Assembly (NCBI GenBank): GCA_003152995.1
Contig: PMBR01000089.1
Coordinates: 109,893-148,680 of the forward strand
DNA: 38,788 nucleotides
From: Chloroflexota bacterium
GTDB taxonomy: Bacteria; Chloroflexota; Limnocylindria; Limnocylindrales; CSP1-4
Reading direction: 5' to 3'
Under the pieces are notes generated by a model. That model was not told where the DNA came from, did no database searches, and was given only the letters and a program-made list of their open reading frames with translations. Below, piece after piece: positions 8,099 to 15,705 of this stretch. The position numbers and the translations under genes were made by a program. Every line of letters begins with the position of its first letter. The first letter of the stretch is position 1.

Positions 8099-8653
8099 TT
8101 GGCGAGACCGATACAGGGGGCCGAGGCGAGGGAACGCGCGCGAGCGATCGCCTTCACGCGCCTGACGGCCGATCGCCTGGCGTCCTGCTACCGATTGGCC
8201 ACGGTCATTCTGGGCGATCCGATCGAGGCCGAAGACGCCACGCACGACGCCGCCGTTCGGGCCTGGGAACGCTGGGGCTCGCTCCGCGATCCGGACCGGT
8301 TCGATGCCTGGTTCGGGCGGATTCTCGTCAACGAATGCCGCGATCGCCTGCGAAGGCGCCGGACGAGACCGCCTGCGGCAGAACTCACAGAGCGCTACCA
8401 CGCCGGCCGGAGACTCGGCGACGGCACTCAAGCGATCGCCGAACGGCAGGCCCTCGCCCAGGCCATCGCCGAGCTCGAACCGGACCACCGTATCGCGATC
8501 GTTCTGCACTACTACCTCGAGCTCAGCGCGGAGCAGATCGCCGAACGGACGGGCGCGCGCGTGGGGACGGTCAAGTCGCGCCTCCACTATGGCCTCAAGG
8601 CGCTGCGGGCCGCGCAAGACGCATCCGCCCGGACCGAAGGAGGACGGCGTTGA
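8099..8653 (+). CDS. ECF RNA polymerase sigma factor, second module
   Basis: This 184-residue sigma-70 family protein has region 2 in ATVILGDPIEAEDATHDAAVRAWERW and region 4 in ELEPDHRIAIVLHYYLELSAEQIAERTGARVGTVKSRL; the YY-L-LSxEQIAxxxG-GTVKSRL pattern is classic for ECF factors. TTG 8099 is preferred because AGGGGAG lies 8 nt upstream. An in-frame ATG at 8066 has no clear ribosome-binding site and would add 11 residues, though a transcript starting at the candidate promoter could be read from it almost leaderless. The last codons overlap the start of the kelch protein (TTGA), so the two are a coupled pair. Confidence 0.93.
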   Translation: MARPIQGAEARERARAIAFTRLTADRLASCYRLATVILGDPIEAEDATHDAAVRAWERWGSLRDPDRFDAWFGRILVNECRDRLRRRRTRPPAAELTERYHAGRRLGDGTQAIAERQALAQAIAELEPDHRIAIVLHYYLELSAEQIAERTGARVGTVKSRLHYGLKALRAAQDASARTEGGRR

Positions 8654-10119
8654 GCGACGAGAGACTCGACCGAGAGCTGGGCGAGATCCTCCGGGCCGCC
8701 GCCGATGTCGAGCTGCCCGCACGGCTGGCCGACCGGGTTGCGTCCATCCCGAGCCGCCGGTCTCAGAGTGCCGCGAGCCGCGGGGCGATCGGCGGGGCTC
8801 GCACCCGGCTGCCGATCGGATCGATGGCGCTGGTCGGGGTCGTCATTCTGGCTCTGGTTTGGGGCGTGCCGCGGCTTGCCCCCGGCTTTGCGCCTTTCGG
8901 AGCGGCTACGGCCTGCGGTGCCGGACCTACCCCTCGGCCGCCTGTGACTGTGAAGAGCGGGCCGACTCCGACGACATTGCCCGCAACGCCCAGCCCGACT
9001 GGTCCAGTGGGACCGACTCCGACCCAGGCGCCCGGCTATTTCGAGCCGGCAGGTTCCATGACGACTTCGCGAGCCGGCGCAACGGCCACGCTCTTGCTGG
9101 ACGGCCGCGTCTTGATTGTCGGTGGCAGCAGTGGCGCCGGGTACCCGACGGCATCGGCCGAGCTCTACGACCCCGAGACCTGCTCCTTCAGCGCCACGGG
9201 ATCGATGCCGGCCCCGCGCGCCAACTACACAGCCACACCGCTGACGGACGGCCGGGTGCTGATCGCCGGCGGCTTCGATGGCTTCACCAACAGCCTGGCC
9301 ACTGACTTGCTATACGACCCCACCACGGGTGCATTCCGCGCTACGGGATCCATGACCTCGCCACGTTCCAACCCCTCTGCCACGCTGTTGGGCGACGGCC
9401 GGGTCCTCATCGCGGGCGGGGAGGGCGTATCGCCCAACCATGAGGTCGACCTCGCCTCGGCCGAGATCTACGATCCGAAGACGGGCCGGTTCACTCCCAC
9501 CGGATCGATGGGAACCGCGCGAGTTGGTGCCGCCACCGCTCCTCTGCCGGGCGGCAAGATCCTCTTCGTCGGCGGTGTGTCGACTGCCTGCACCGCTGCC
9601 GGTTGTGACGATCGGCCGGCTTCCGCGGCCGAGGTGTACGACCCGGCCACAGGCACCTTCAGCCCGACCGGCTCACTCCTCGCCGGATGGGCATCCTCCG
9701 CGACGGCACTAAAGGACGGTCGGGTCCTCGTCCTTGGCGCGATCAGAAACCTGCCCATCCCCGTTCTGCCGATCATGCGCCCGCAGGCGGAGCTGTACGA
9801 CCCGAAGACCGGCAAGTTCACGATGACGGGCGGACATCAGACGCCCGTTGGGATGAACGCGACGTTGTTGCCGGACGGGCGTGTGCTTGTTCTGGGGAGC
9901 TTCGATGCCGCCAACGGCGGCGACACCGTCAGTGCAGCCGTGCTCTACGACCCCACGACCGGCACCTTCGCCCCAACCGGATCGATGGCCGTCGCGCGCT
10001 CAGGCCCCACCGTGACGCTGCTCCGCGACGGCCGGGTGCTCGTCGCCGGCGGAGCCGGGCCCCGTGGTGGGGACGTGCCGGGTCCCCCCCTCGACTCGGC
10101 CGAGCTGTTCGTGCCGTAG
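8650..10119 (+). CDS. Membrane anti-sigma-like protein with seven-bladed kelch propeller
   Basis: This is a 489-residue protein. TTG 8650 is chosen: it lies behind AAGGAGG, it overlaps the sigma factor stop by 4 nt, and the ORF-track start at 7945 would run through the sigma gene. Residues 1-50 are charged and resemble a cytoplasmic anti-sigma segment (DERLDRELGEILRAAADVELP). A transmembrane helix follows (about 56-76), then a Pro/Thr linker (about 95-130). The external part consists of seven kelch-type units, each with a GS-M...R...T-LLDGRVLIAGG core closed by AELYDP-TG-F. The design suggests that ligand binding or folding state outside the cell controls sigma release. The absence of a known anti-sigma zinc motif leaves that as inference. 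Confidence 0.85.
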   Translation: MSDERLDRELGEILRAAADVELPARLADRVASIPSRRSQSAASRGAIGGARTRLPIGSMALVGVVILALVWGVPRLAPGFAPFGAATACGAGPTPRPPVTVKSGPTPTTLPATPSPTGPVGPTPTQAPGYFEPAGSMTTSRAGATATLLLDGRVLIVGGSSGAGYPTASAELYDPETCSFSATGSMPAPRANYTATPLTDGRVLIAGGFDGFTNSLATDLLYDPTTGAFRATGSMTSPRSNPSATLLGDGRVLIAGGEGVSPNHEVDLASAEIYDPKTGRFTPTGSMGTARVGAATAPLPGGKILFVGGVSTACTAAGCDDRPASAAEVYDPATGTFSPTGSLLAGWASSATALKDGRVLVLGAIRNLPIPVLPIMRPQAELYDPKTGKFTMTGGHQTPVGMNATLLPDGRVLVLGSFDAANGGDTVSAAVLYDPTTGTFAPTGSMAVARSGPTVTLLRDGRVLVAGGAGPRGGDVPGPPLDSAELFVP

Positions 10120-10295
10120 ATCCCGACCTCAGGCGAGGGCGCCACGCCGCCTCGGGCCTGGCGAATTCGCCTCGATCCGCGTCATGGGACTGGATCTTGG
10201 AGTCGCCACTCCCACTGTATCGTGTAGTGCCTTGGTGTTAGATCGTGACTCCCAGGAAGGGGAGGTCTGGCGCCACTCGCCCGGGGGCAATGCCC

Positions 10296-11972
10296 ATGTC
10301 GCGTTCGTATCGTGTCTTTGGAATCCTTCTGCTGGTCGTGGCCAGCCTGCTGGTTGCCGCATCGCCGGCAGCCGCCTCGACGGGCGCCATAGGCAAGGAC
10401 TTCACCCTGCCTGCCGTCACCAGGACCACCTACTCGATCTCGGGGACGGTCCGCGTCAACTCGACGTCGGCCGCCGTGTCGGGCGTCGAGGTGTCCGCGG
10501 CGAGCACGAGCGCCTCTGGACCGTTCACTTACGGCTCGGCACTCACGAAGGCGAGCGGCCTATACACGATCAGTAGCCTGCTGCCCGGCTCGTATACCCT
10601 CCGGTTCGACCCACCGAGGACGACCAACCTGCAGCACGGCTATCGAACCGCCACCGCGCCGACCTACTTCAGCGCCAAGACACCGGTGGTCGTGACAATC
10701 ACAACTGCTTCGCTCACCGGTAAGGACATCCGGCTGCTGCACGGCTTCGAGATCTCCGGGAAGGCGACCCGATCGAACGGGACGACGGCCATCCCGATGC
10801 TCCCGGTCAACGCTGACGGCGCGAGCGGCAGCGACGGCACGACGACCGACTCCGCGGGCAACTACACCCTGATGGGTCTGTCGCCGGGTTCGTACGAGGT
10901 CAGCTTCGGGCACGACCCCACGGCCAGCAACCAGACCGGATGCTGGTATTCGGCCGTCGCGTCCAAGTTCTCTGCCACCTGCGTCTCCCACACGGCGGTC
11001 GCCATCAGCGCGGCCAACGTGACCGGGATCAGCCCCAAGATCCCCAACGGCCTCGAGATCACCGGCTACCTCAAGACGCGCGACGCGTCACCGCTGCCGG
11101 TCGCCGACGCAGCCGTCTTCGCGAATGGGCCCGAGCACGAATGGGCCTATAGCGACGCCACGGGCAAGTACACCATCACGGGCCTGAACCCGGGCTCGTA
11201 CCAGATCCTGGCCAATGGTCCCTACAACACGCGGTTCGTCAGCGGCTACTACAACGCCACCGGGCCCTACTTCTGGGGCAGGCTGACGGCATGGGCATCG
11301 CCTGTGACCATCTCCTCTGCAATCACGACCCTGCCGATCATCAAGCCGCCGTCCGGATACTTCATCAAGGGCAAGATCACCAACATCTCCGGCACCGGGC
11401 TCAGTTCCGTCTTCGTCGAGTCCTTGGGCGGGGCGGGCTCGCCATACGAGAACCCCGGCAACTTCACCGACTCCTCGGGCAACTACTCCATCGGACCGCT
11501 GTCGGCCAACCAGTCGTACAAGATCCACGCGATCACTACTTACTCCTCCGACCCGTCCGTCATGCCGGGCTGGTATCTCAGCAGCCCGCCTAACAACTTC
11601 ACCGCGGCCGCGTCGTCGGCGCTCTCGCTCCTGATGACCGGCGACAAGAACGCGATCAACATGCGCCTCCCTGTGGGCGCCGCGATCTCAGGAACCGTGA
11701 CGATCACCGGGGGCGGCGCATGTGGCAACTGCACCGTCTACGCGTTCGACGCCACGGGAGTCCAGGTCGAGCAGACATCAACCACGCTATCCGGCGCGTA
11801 CACCCTGTCCGGTCTCCCGGCCGGCAGCTACCGCGTAGAAGCGTGGTCGATGGATCCGGCGATCGACGCAACGCACGTTCGAATCATCACCGAAGGCTTC
11901 TACAAGTCCGGGGCTGCCCCCCACTTCAGCGCCACGCTGGCGGGCGCCACGGCGATCGCGGTCACGCCATAG
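10296..11972 (+). CDS. Secreted protein with five carboxypeptidase-regulatory-like repeats
   Basis: This 558-residue exported protein has a signal peptide (MSRSYRVFGILLLVVASLLVAASPAAA) and then five CarboxypepD_reg/SdrD-B-like beta-sandwich repeats. Each opens with ISGTV or similar and closes with DxxGxYTxxGLxPGSYxxxF. The start is ATG 10296, which has GGGGG 8 nt upstream and gives a clean signal peptide; ATG 10290 and the track's GTG 10245 are less likely. No anchor or enzymatic domain is visible. Such repeats usually serve as spacers or adhesin modules. It follows the kelch/ECF pair by 176 bp and could be a target of it, but no matching promoter was found. Confidence 0.85.
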   Translation: MSRSYRVFGILLLVVASLLVAASPAAASTGAIGKDFTLPAVTRTTYSISGTVRVNSTSAAVSGVEVSAASTSASGPFTYGSALTKASGLYTISSLLPGSYTLRFDPPRTTNLQHGYRTATAPTYFSAKTPVVVTITTASLTGKDIRLLHGFEISGKATRSNGTTAIPMLPVNADGASGSDGTTTDSAGNYTLMGLSPGSYEVSFGHDPTASNQTGCWYSAVASKFSATCVSHTAVAISAANVTGISPKIPNGLEITGYLKTRDASPLPVADAAVFANGPEHEWAYSDATGKYTITGLNPGSYQILANGPYNTRFVSGYYNATGPYFWGRLTAWASPVTISSAITTLPIIKPPSGYFIKGKITNISGTGLSSVFVESLGGAGSPYENPGNFTDSSGNYSIGPLSANQSYKIHAITTYSSDPSVMPGWYLSSPPNNFTAAASSALSLLMTGDKNAINMRLPVGAAISGTVTITGGGACGNCTVYAFDATGVQVEQTSTTLSGAYTLSGLPAGSYRVEAWSMDPAIDATHVRIITEGFYKSGAAPHFSATLAGATAIAVTP

Positions 11973-11996
11973 AGCGTTCACCGTTCTGACAGCTGT

Positions 11997-12030
11997 GCGA
12001 GGCGGCCCATCGACGGCCGCCTCGCCGTTT
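11997..12030 (+). terminator. Intrinsic terminator after the CarboxypepD-repeat gene
   Basis: A perfect 11-bp stem, GCGAGGCGGCC / GGCCGCCTCGC, with a 7-nt loop begins 24 nt after the stop codon and is followed by CGTTT. The T-tract is weak, as is common in high-GC genomes, but the stem is strong. Confidence 0.75.
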
Positions 12031-12074
12031 CAGCGGCGAATTGGCACAGACGACACCGACGACACGCTCCTCTG

Positions 12075-12356
12075 TCAGATGTGCCGATGCAAGTCGGTTT
12101 CGGGCGACGTTTCCGGCGCGTCCTGATCCCGTGGTGGCTGTTCCCAGCCCATCTCCTCAGCCTCGCGTTTGGTGAGGTTGAGGTACACCACCTCGTGCTC
12201 GACATTGGCGATGTGGGACGCGGGAACGTACAGATGTCCGCGAAGTCCGGCTCTCGACGCGAGGATGTAGTTCTGGCCCACGCATTGGACCGTGCCGAAA
12301 CGGCGCCCGTCATTGCCGAGGATCGCCCAGCCGGCCTTCAGTTCCGCCATTCGCAT
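12075..12356 (-). CDS. DUF2171-like small protein
   Basis: This 93-residue protein starts at ATG 12356 with GAGGAGG 8 nt upstream. The pattern (GWAILGNDGRRFGTVQCVGQ... LYVPASHIANVEHEVVYLNLTKREAEEMGW) fits the DUF2171/PRC-barrel-like group: a small beta-barrel with a conserved VP motif and terminal Trp. The C-terminal ~20 residues are polar and probably disordered. Function is unknown; related proteins are often stress- or envelope-associated in annotation. It is a single gene facing left, convergent with the terminator above. Confidence 0.75.
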   Translation of the reverse strand: MRMAELKAGWAILGNDGRRFGTVQCVGQNYILASRAGLRGHLYVPASHIANVEHEVVYLNLTKREAEEMGWEQPPRDQDAPETSPETDLHRHI

Positions 12357-12579
12357 ACGCTCTCGACCTCCTCGCCTGTGCGTCGCACCTACTTTAGCAG
12401 TGGGCGCCCGAGCGCCGGAGGACCGGGCGGTCCTTGCGCCCGCACGGGCGATCTAACTTGTCGACGCCGCCGAGGATTGGCGCGACCGGCTGCCGCGAGT
12501 TCGGCCGGCGGTACATCACGTCCCCGGCGAGTTACGAGCGTGCGGGGCCGTCAGGTCCGGAGCCGGAGCCAACAAGGAT

Positions 12580-12610
12580 GATGGCCCCCGGTGTTCATCC
12601 AGGGGCCATC
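12580..12610 (-). terminator. Hairpin downstream of the Lys-rich mini-ORF
   Basis: GATGGCCCC at 12580-12588 pairs perfectly with GGGGCCATC at 12602-12610 across a 13-nt loop. In minus-strand direction it follows the mini-ORF stop by 22 nt and is followed by ATCCTTGTTG. It is a probable terminator with a poor T-run. Confidence 0.5.
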
Positions 12611-12632
12611 GGTGCTCATCACGCGGGCAGGG

Positions 12633-12677
12633 TTACTTGCCCTTCTTGTCCTTCTTGTCCTTCTTCTTACCGGCCAA
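12633..12677 (-). CDS. Possible 14-residue Lys-rich peptide
   Basis: TTG 12677 sits 6 nt after AGGAG, and the frame reads MAGKKKDKKDKKGK then TAA. A stop codon lies four codons upstream, so this is the only start. It is too short for the ORF track. The combination of a good ribosome-binding site, a strongly biased KKxDKK composition and a downstream hairpin suggests it is translated. A low-complexity accident is the alternative. Confidence 0.35.
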   Translation of the reverse strand: MAGKKKDKKDKKGK

Positions 12678-12837
12678 GCTGGTCTCCTATCGGCGGGTCG
12701 AAACATGCACAGTGTAGGACTTCAGATGGCGCTTGCAGCAGCCTGGAACAGGCCGCCCGCCAGACGAAGACTTGATCATCGTCTCGAGGCGGCGGTGGTC
12801 GCCGAGCGGCTCCGCGCGAGAGTCGACCGTGCCGCGG

Positions 12838-12946
12838 GCAGCCACCCGCCCCACCCGGCCCGGCCCGGCCAGCACGACGATCCGCCTTCCGGATTGCATG
12901 GGTCGACTGTCGGGTCGAAGTCGGACGTCGTATGCGTTTCGAACCG
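12838..12946 (+). repeat. Decayed orphan copy of the fibre-gene leader and its upstream flank
   Basis: About 65 bp ending in GGATTGCATGGG (12838-12903) resembles the flank of copy E (about 36758-36818), including GCCGCGGG, GCCACCC, CCGGCCAGC, CGACGATC and ATTGCATGGG. Beyond it, GTCGGGTCGA and ATGCGTTTCGAA echo the leaders of copies D and E. No fibre gene follows, only the 3' end of the opposite-strand zinc-ribbon gene. Confidence 0.5.
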
Positions 12947-13678
12947 CTAGGGCGGGCCCTGCAGGAATGTCGTCGGAGGCCGGCCGAAGAGCCCTCGGAC
13001 GGAGTTCAGGTTCAGGTATGCGAGCACCGACAGATGAACGGTCAGGCCGATGATGTCCAGGCCGGTGACGCCCCACTCGAACACGGACAAGACATCGAAG
13101 CCGATCAGGACGATGCTGAGTAGACAGGCCTGGATCCAGGCCTCCGGTCGCATCGACCACAGCCTCCGGGCGACCGCGAACCCGGCCACCGACGTCGCAA
13201 GGTAGGCCAGGCCCATGACCAGGTCCAGCCCAGCCTCCGCCTCCTGGTAGTAGTTGCTGACGTTGGCCCAGTAGAGCAGGTCGACCACGACGGTCAGCCC
13301 AACGATGCCGATGACGATCTCGACGACGGTCAGGATCGCGAGCCCAATCGGTCGCGCGGCGCCGGTGCCGAACGGGACGGAGGGGTTGTAGCCGGCCGGC
13401 GGGGCGCCATATGGCAATCCCGGTGGCGCAACCGGCGGGGCGGGCGGAGTCCCGAACGCAGCGGGCGTTGCCGAGACTCCACGCGGATCGAGGGGCGGCG
13501 CGAATGATGGGGGCACGGCGGAGACGGCAGGCGGAACCGGAGCGAATGGCCTGGAAGGCTGGCCCGGCGAGACGCCGACCGGCCCGTTCGACCTCAGGCT
13601 TGCGCCGCAGGCATGGCAGAAGATCGCCCCGGCCCACGGTCTCGCGCCGCAGCGCCCGCACACAGTCATATCCGCCAA
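12947..13678 (-). CDS. Zinc-ribbon membrane protein
   Basis: This protein of about 243 residues starts with a double-Cys zinc ribbon (CGRCG...CHACG, residues about 6-24). A long Pro/Ala-rich linker follows (about 30-110), then four predicted transmembrane helices from IGLAILTVVEIVIGIVGL to LIGLTVHLSVLAYLNL. I chose TTG 13678, which has GGAGGG 6 nt upstream and lies three codons before ATG 13669; the track's 13819 start would run through decayed repeat DNA. Function is unknown. The membrane half resembles the small membrane protein at 36319-36711 in segment order and motifs, so the two are probably related. Confidence 0.75.
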   Translation of the reverse strand: MADMTVCGRCGARPWAGAIFCHACGASLRSNGPVGVSPGQPSRPFAPVPPAVSAVPPSFAPPLDPRGVSATPAAFGTPPAPPVAPPGLPYGAPPAGYNPSVPFGTGAARPIGLAILTVVEIVIGIVGLTVVVDLLYWANVSNYYQEAEAGLDLVMGLAYLATSVAGFAVARRLWSMRPEAWIQACLLSIVLIGFDVLSVFEWGVTGLDIIGLTVHLSVLAYLNLNSVRGLFGRPPTTFLQGPP

Positions 13679-13745
13679 GAGGAGCCCTCCATCCATTCCG
13701 GCCCGAGACGGGCATCCGGCAGATCCTACCGGGTCAGAAGCGCTG

Positions 13746-13815
13746 AGATGCGGTCTCACGGTCGGGCGTGAGCGATGAAGCCGCACGCGGGCAAGTGACG
13801 AGCGTTCGGGGCCGC
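13746..13815 (+). pseudogene. Remnant of a fibre-like gene 3' end
   Basis: CGATGAAGCCGCACGCGGG at 13773-13791, then CAAGTGA, matches the final codons of copies A, C and D (AMKPHAGK, stop). Upstream, ATGCGGT also matches the penultimate segment, after which similarity ends. Downstream bases GACGAGCGTTCGGGGCCG recur imperfectly near 12532-12550. It is a tail without a gene, on the plus strand, about 850 bp from the orphan leader. Confidence 0.6.
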
Positions 13816-13926
13816 GCACACGAGGTCGCGGACCTGCCGCAGACCTATACTCGATTCATCGGCTACGTCCCACGTGCCGAGGTTCGTGACATCTCTCGGG
13901 CGATCGGCACAAGAGGAGAAGACCGG

Positions 13927-14289
13927 ATGGCGGCCAGGACCGTACGTGACTTCCAGGTGGGATTGGACATCGGACCCATCGTGGATGCGTGGGCACAGTC
14001 AAATCACTACGGCTTCCGCGGTATGTCACCGGACGGCACCCGCAACTACCAGCGCGGCAACGGAATCCTCACCGGCGCCATGCCACTCACGATCCGCCAG
14101 TACGGTCCGGCGGTTCACCTGGAAGGCTGGATCCACGCCACGCTGGTGGCGCGGCTGTGCGCCCTCTTCTTGATCCCCACCGACATGGGCATCGAGTCGG
14201 GTGGCGTGAAGGGCGTTCTTCCACGGTCGATGGCCCGCGGCGCCGTCAACAAGCTGCTCGCGCAACTCGGTCAGCCGCCCATCGAGTAG
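13927..14289 (+). CDS. Conserved-looking hypothetical protein
   Basis: This is a 120-residue protein. ATG 13927 has AGAGGAGA 8 nt upstream; the track's earlier start at 13768 runs through the fibre-gene remnant and is rejected. It lacks a signal peptide but has a hydrophobic stretch, LVARLCALFLIPTDMGIES, and a C-terminal PRSMARGAVNKLLAQLGQPPIE that looks like an ordered helix. The alternating beta pattern (YQRGNGILTGAMPLTIRQYGPAVHLEGWI) suggests a compact domain. I do not recognise a named family. Confidence 0.7.
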   Translation: MAARTVRDFQVGLDIGPIVDAWAQSNHYGFRGMSPDGTRNYQRGNGILTGAMPLTIRQYGPAVHLEGWIHATLVARLCALFLIPTDMGIESGGVKGVLPRSMARGAVNKLLAQLGQPPIE

Positions 14290-14392
14290 TCGTCGACTGG
14301 TTCGCGCCCATCGAATGGCTACCGGCTATTGAGGGTGGCGCAACGGCCGCTACGTTTGAGCCGCGGTAAGGCCCGCGGAGTACTATCTACCT

Positions 14393-14650
14393 ATGATCGA
14401 TCCCAGGCAGACCGTCCGCACAACCGCACCCGGCGAGACCATCTCGACGTTTGAGTGGCGCGGCCTTCACCTCCACGTCGTCACCCTGGAGCCGCTCCCC
14501 GCCGACCAGTTCCGCACGATCGAACAGGCGTTGGCGAAGGTGAAGAGCGTCGGACAGTTCGCGGACGTGGTTGGCATAGTCCTCGGACGTCACGTCCGGA
14601 TCAGGACCGAGCGCCCGTCACCGGACGTCAGGCTCGAAGTCGGAAAATAG
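14393..14650 (+). CDS. Small hypothetical protein
   Basis: This 85-residue ORF starts at ATG. TACTAT lies about 12 nt upstream of the ATG, so translation could be leaderless; no good ribosome-binding site is seen. The sequence has a plausible alpha/beta pattern (FEWRGLHLHVVTLEPLPADQFRTIEQALAKVKSVGQ) and no membrane segment. No family recognised. It is convergent with the Ig-like repeat gene. Confidence 0.5.
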   Translation: MIDPRQTVRTTAPGETISTFEWRGLHLHVVTLEPLPADQFRTIEQALAKVKSVGQFADVVGIVLGRHVRIRTERPSPDVRLEVGK

Positions 14651-14790
14651 GCTTCGGCCTGTCCACGGCGCCGAATCACACCGGCGAGCGTGAAACCATA
14701 GCCGAGGCGGAGAGCGCGAGCGCCAGCTCTACCAGCAGGTACGTCACCTGCGGATGAGCGTCGGAAGGCTCGCCGTCCGCCCAGCCCGCC

Positions 14791-15705
14791 CTACTGCACT
14801 GTGATCGTTTGCGACCCGGTGAAGGCCGCGACCTTGTCGGTGGCTCGGACCCACTGGCTGCCGGCGGTCCGCAGAACGATCCCGGCCGTGAAGGCGTGGA
14901 CGCCCTTGTCGGCCGCCTTGAACGCGTAGTCGGCCGGAAGTGTCGCCCTGGTATCGGAGCTCGTGAAGTGGATCGCGCCCAGGTATCCGGTGGCGACGTT
15001 GCCGTAGGCGTCGAGGGCTTTCACCATCACGGTGTGGGTGGCACCAGCCACATAGGGGTTGAAGGTGCTGACCGACAGGTGCGTCACTTTGGCGGGAGTG
15101 ACGGTCACCGTCTGGGAGCCGGTGATCGACGCGGTCACCTTGTCGGTGGCACGGACCCACTGGCTGCCGGCGGTCTTGAGGACGACACCGAGCGAGAACA
15201 CGTGGACACCCTTTTCGGCCGCCTTGAACGCGTAGTCCGCCGGCAGGGTCGCCTTCGTGTCAGAGCTCGTAAAGTGGATCGCGCCGAGGTATCCGGCGGC
15301 GACGTTGCCATAGGCGTCGAGGGCTTTCACCGTCACGGTGTGGGTGGCACCAGCGATGAAGGCGAAGGTGCTCACGGACAGGTGCGTCGCCACGCCGGGA
15401 GTGACGGTCACCGTCTGCGAGCCGGTGATGGACGCGGTGGTCTTATCGGTGGCACGGACCCACTGGCTGCCGGCGGTCCGCAGGACGAGCGCCGGGTTGA
15501 GCGTGAGGGCAAAGGCATGGACGCCGCCGTCTGCGGAGGTGAAGGTGTAGTCCGCGGGCACGCTGGCCCTGGTGTCGGAGCTCGTGAAGTGGATAGCGCC
15601 CCGGTAGCCGGTGGCGACGTTGCCGTAAGCGTCGAAAGCCTTCACCGCAACGGTGTGGGCGGCACCCGCGACAAAGGCGAAGGTGCTGACGGATAGGTGC
15701 GTGGC
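14791..15705 (-). repeat. Three tandem ~300-bp units inside the Ig-like gene
   Basis: Units of about 314, 304 and 297 bp (15392-15705, 15088-15391, 14791-15087) each encode one domain beginning HLSVSTF and ending TVTVTP or equivalent. They are far more alike than the upstream domains of the same protein, indicating recent internal duplication. Confidence 0.85.

Larger units (their letters stand above)
12357..12946. other. 590-bp stretch with a mini-ORF, a hairpin and a decayed leader
   Basis: No long gene is convincing here. It contains the upstream region of the DUF2171 gene, a minus-strand hairpin, a 14-codon Lys-rich ORF and, at its right end, sequence related to the leaders of the fibre-like genes (separate entries). 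The track ORF at 12591-12950 is the antisense of the Lys-rich codons; its Leu/Val run comes from that. Confidence 0.5.

Noticed and set aside
12591-12950. Plus-strand ORF with a hydrophobic LLALLVLLVLLL stretch
   Set aside because: The stretch is the antisense of AAG/GAC-rich codons of the Lys-rich mini-ORF, and the rest is low-complexity sequence.
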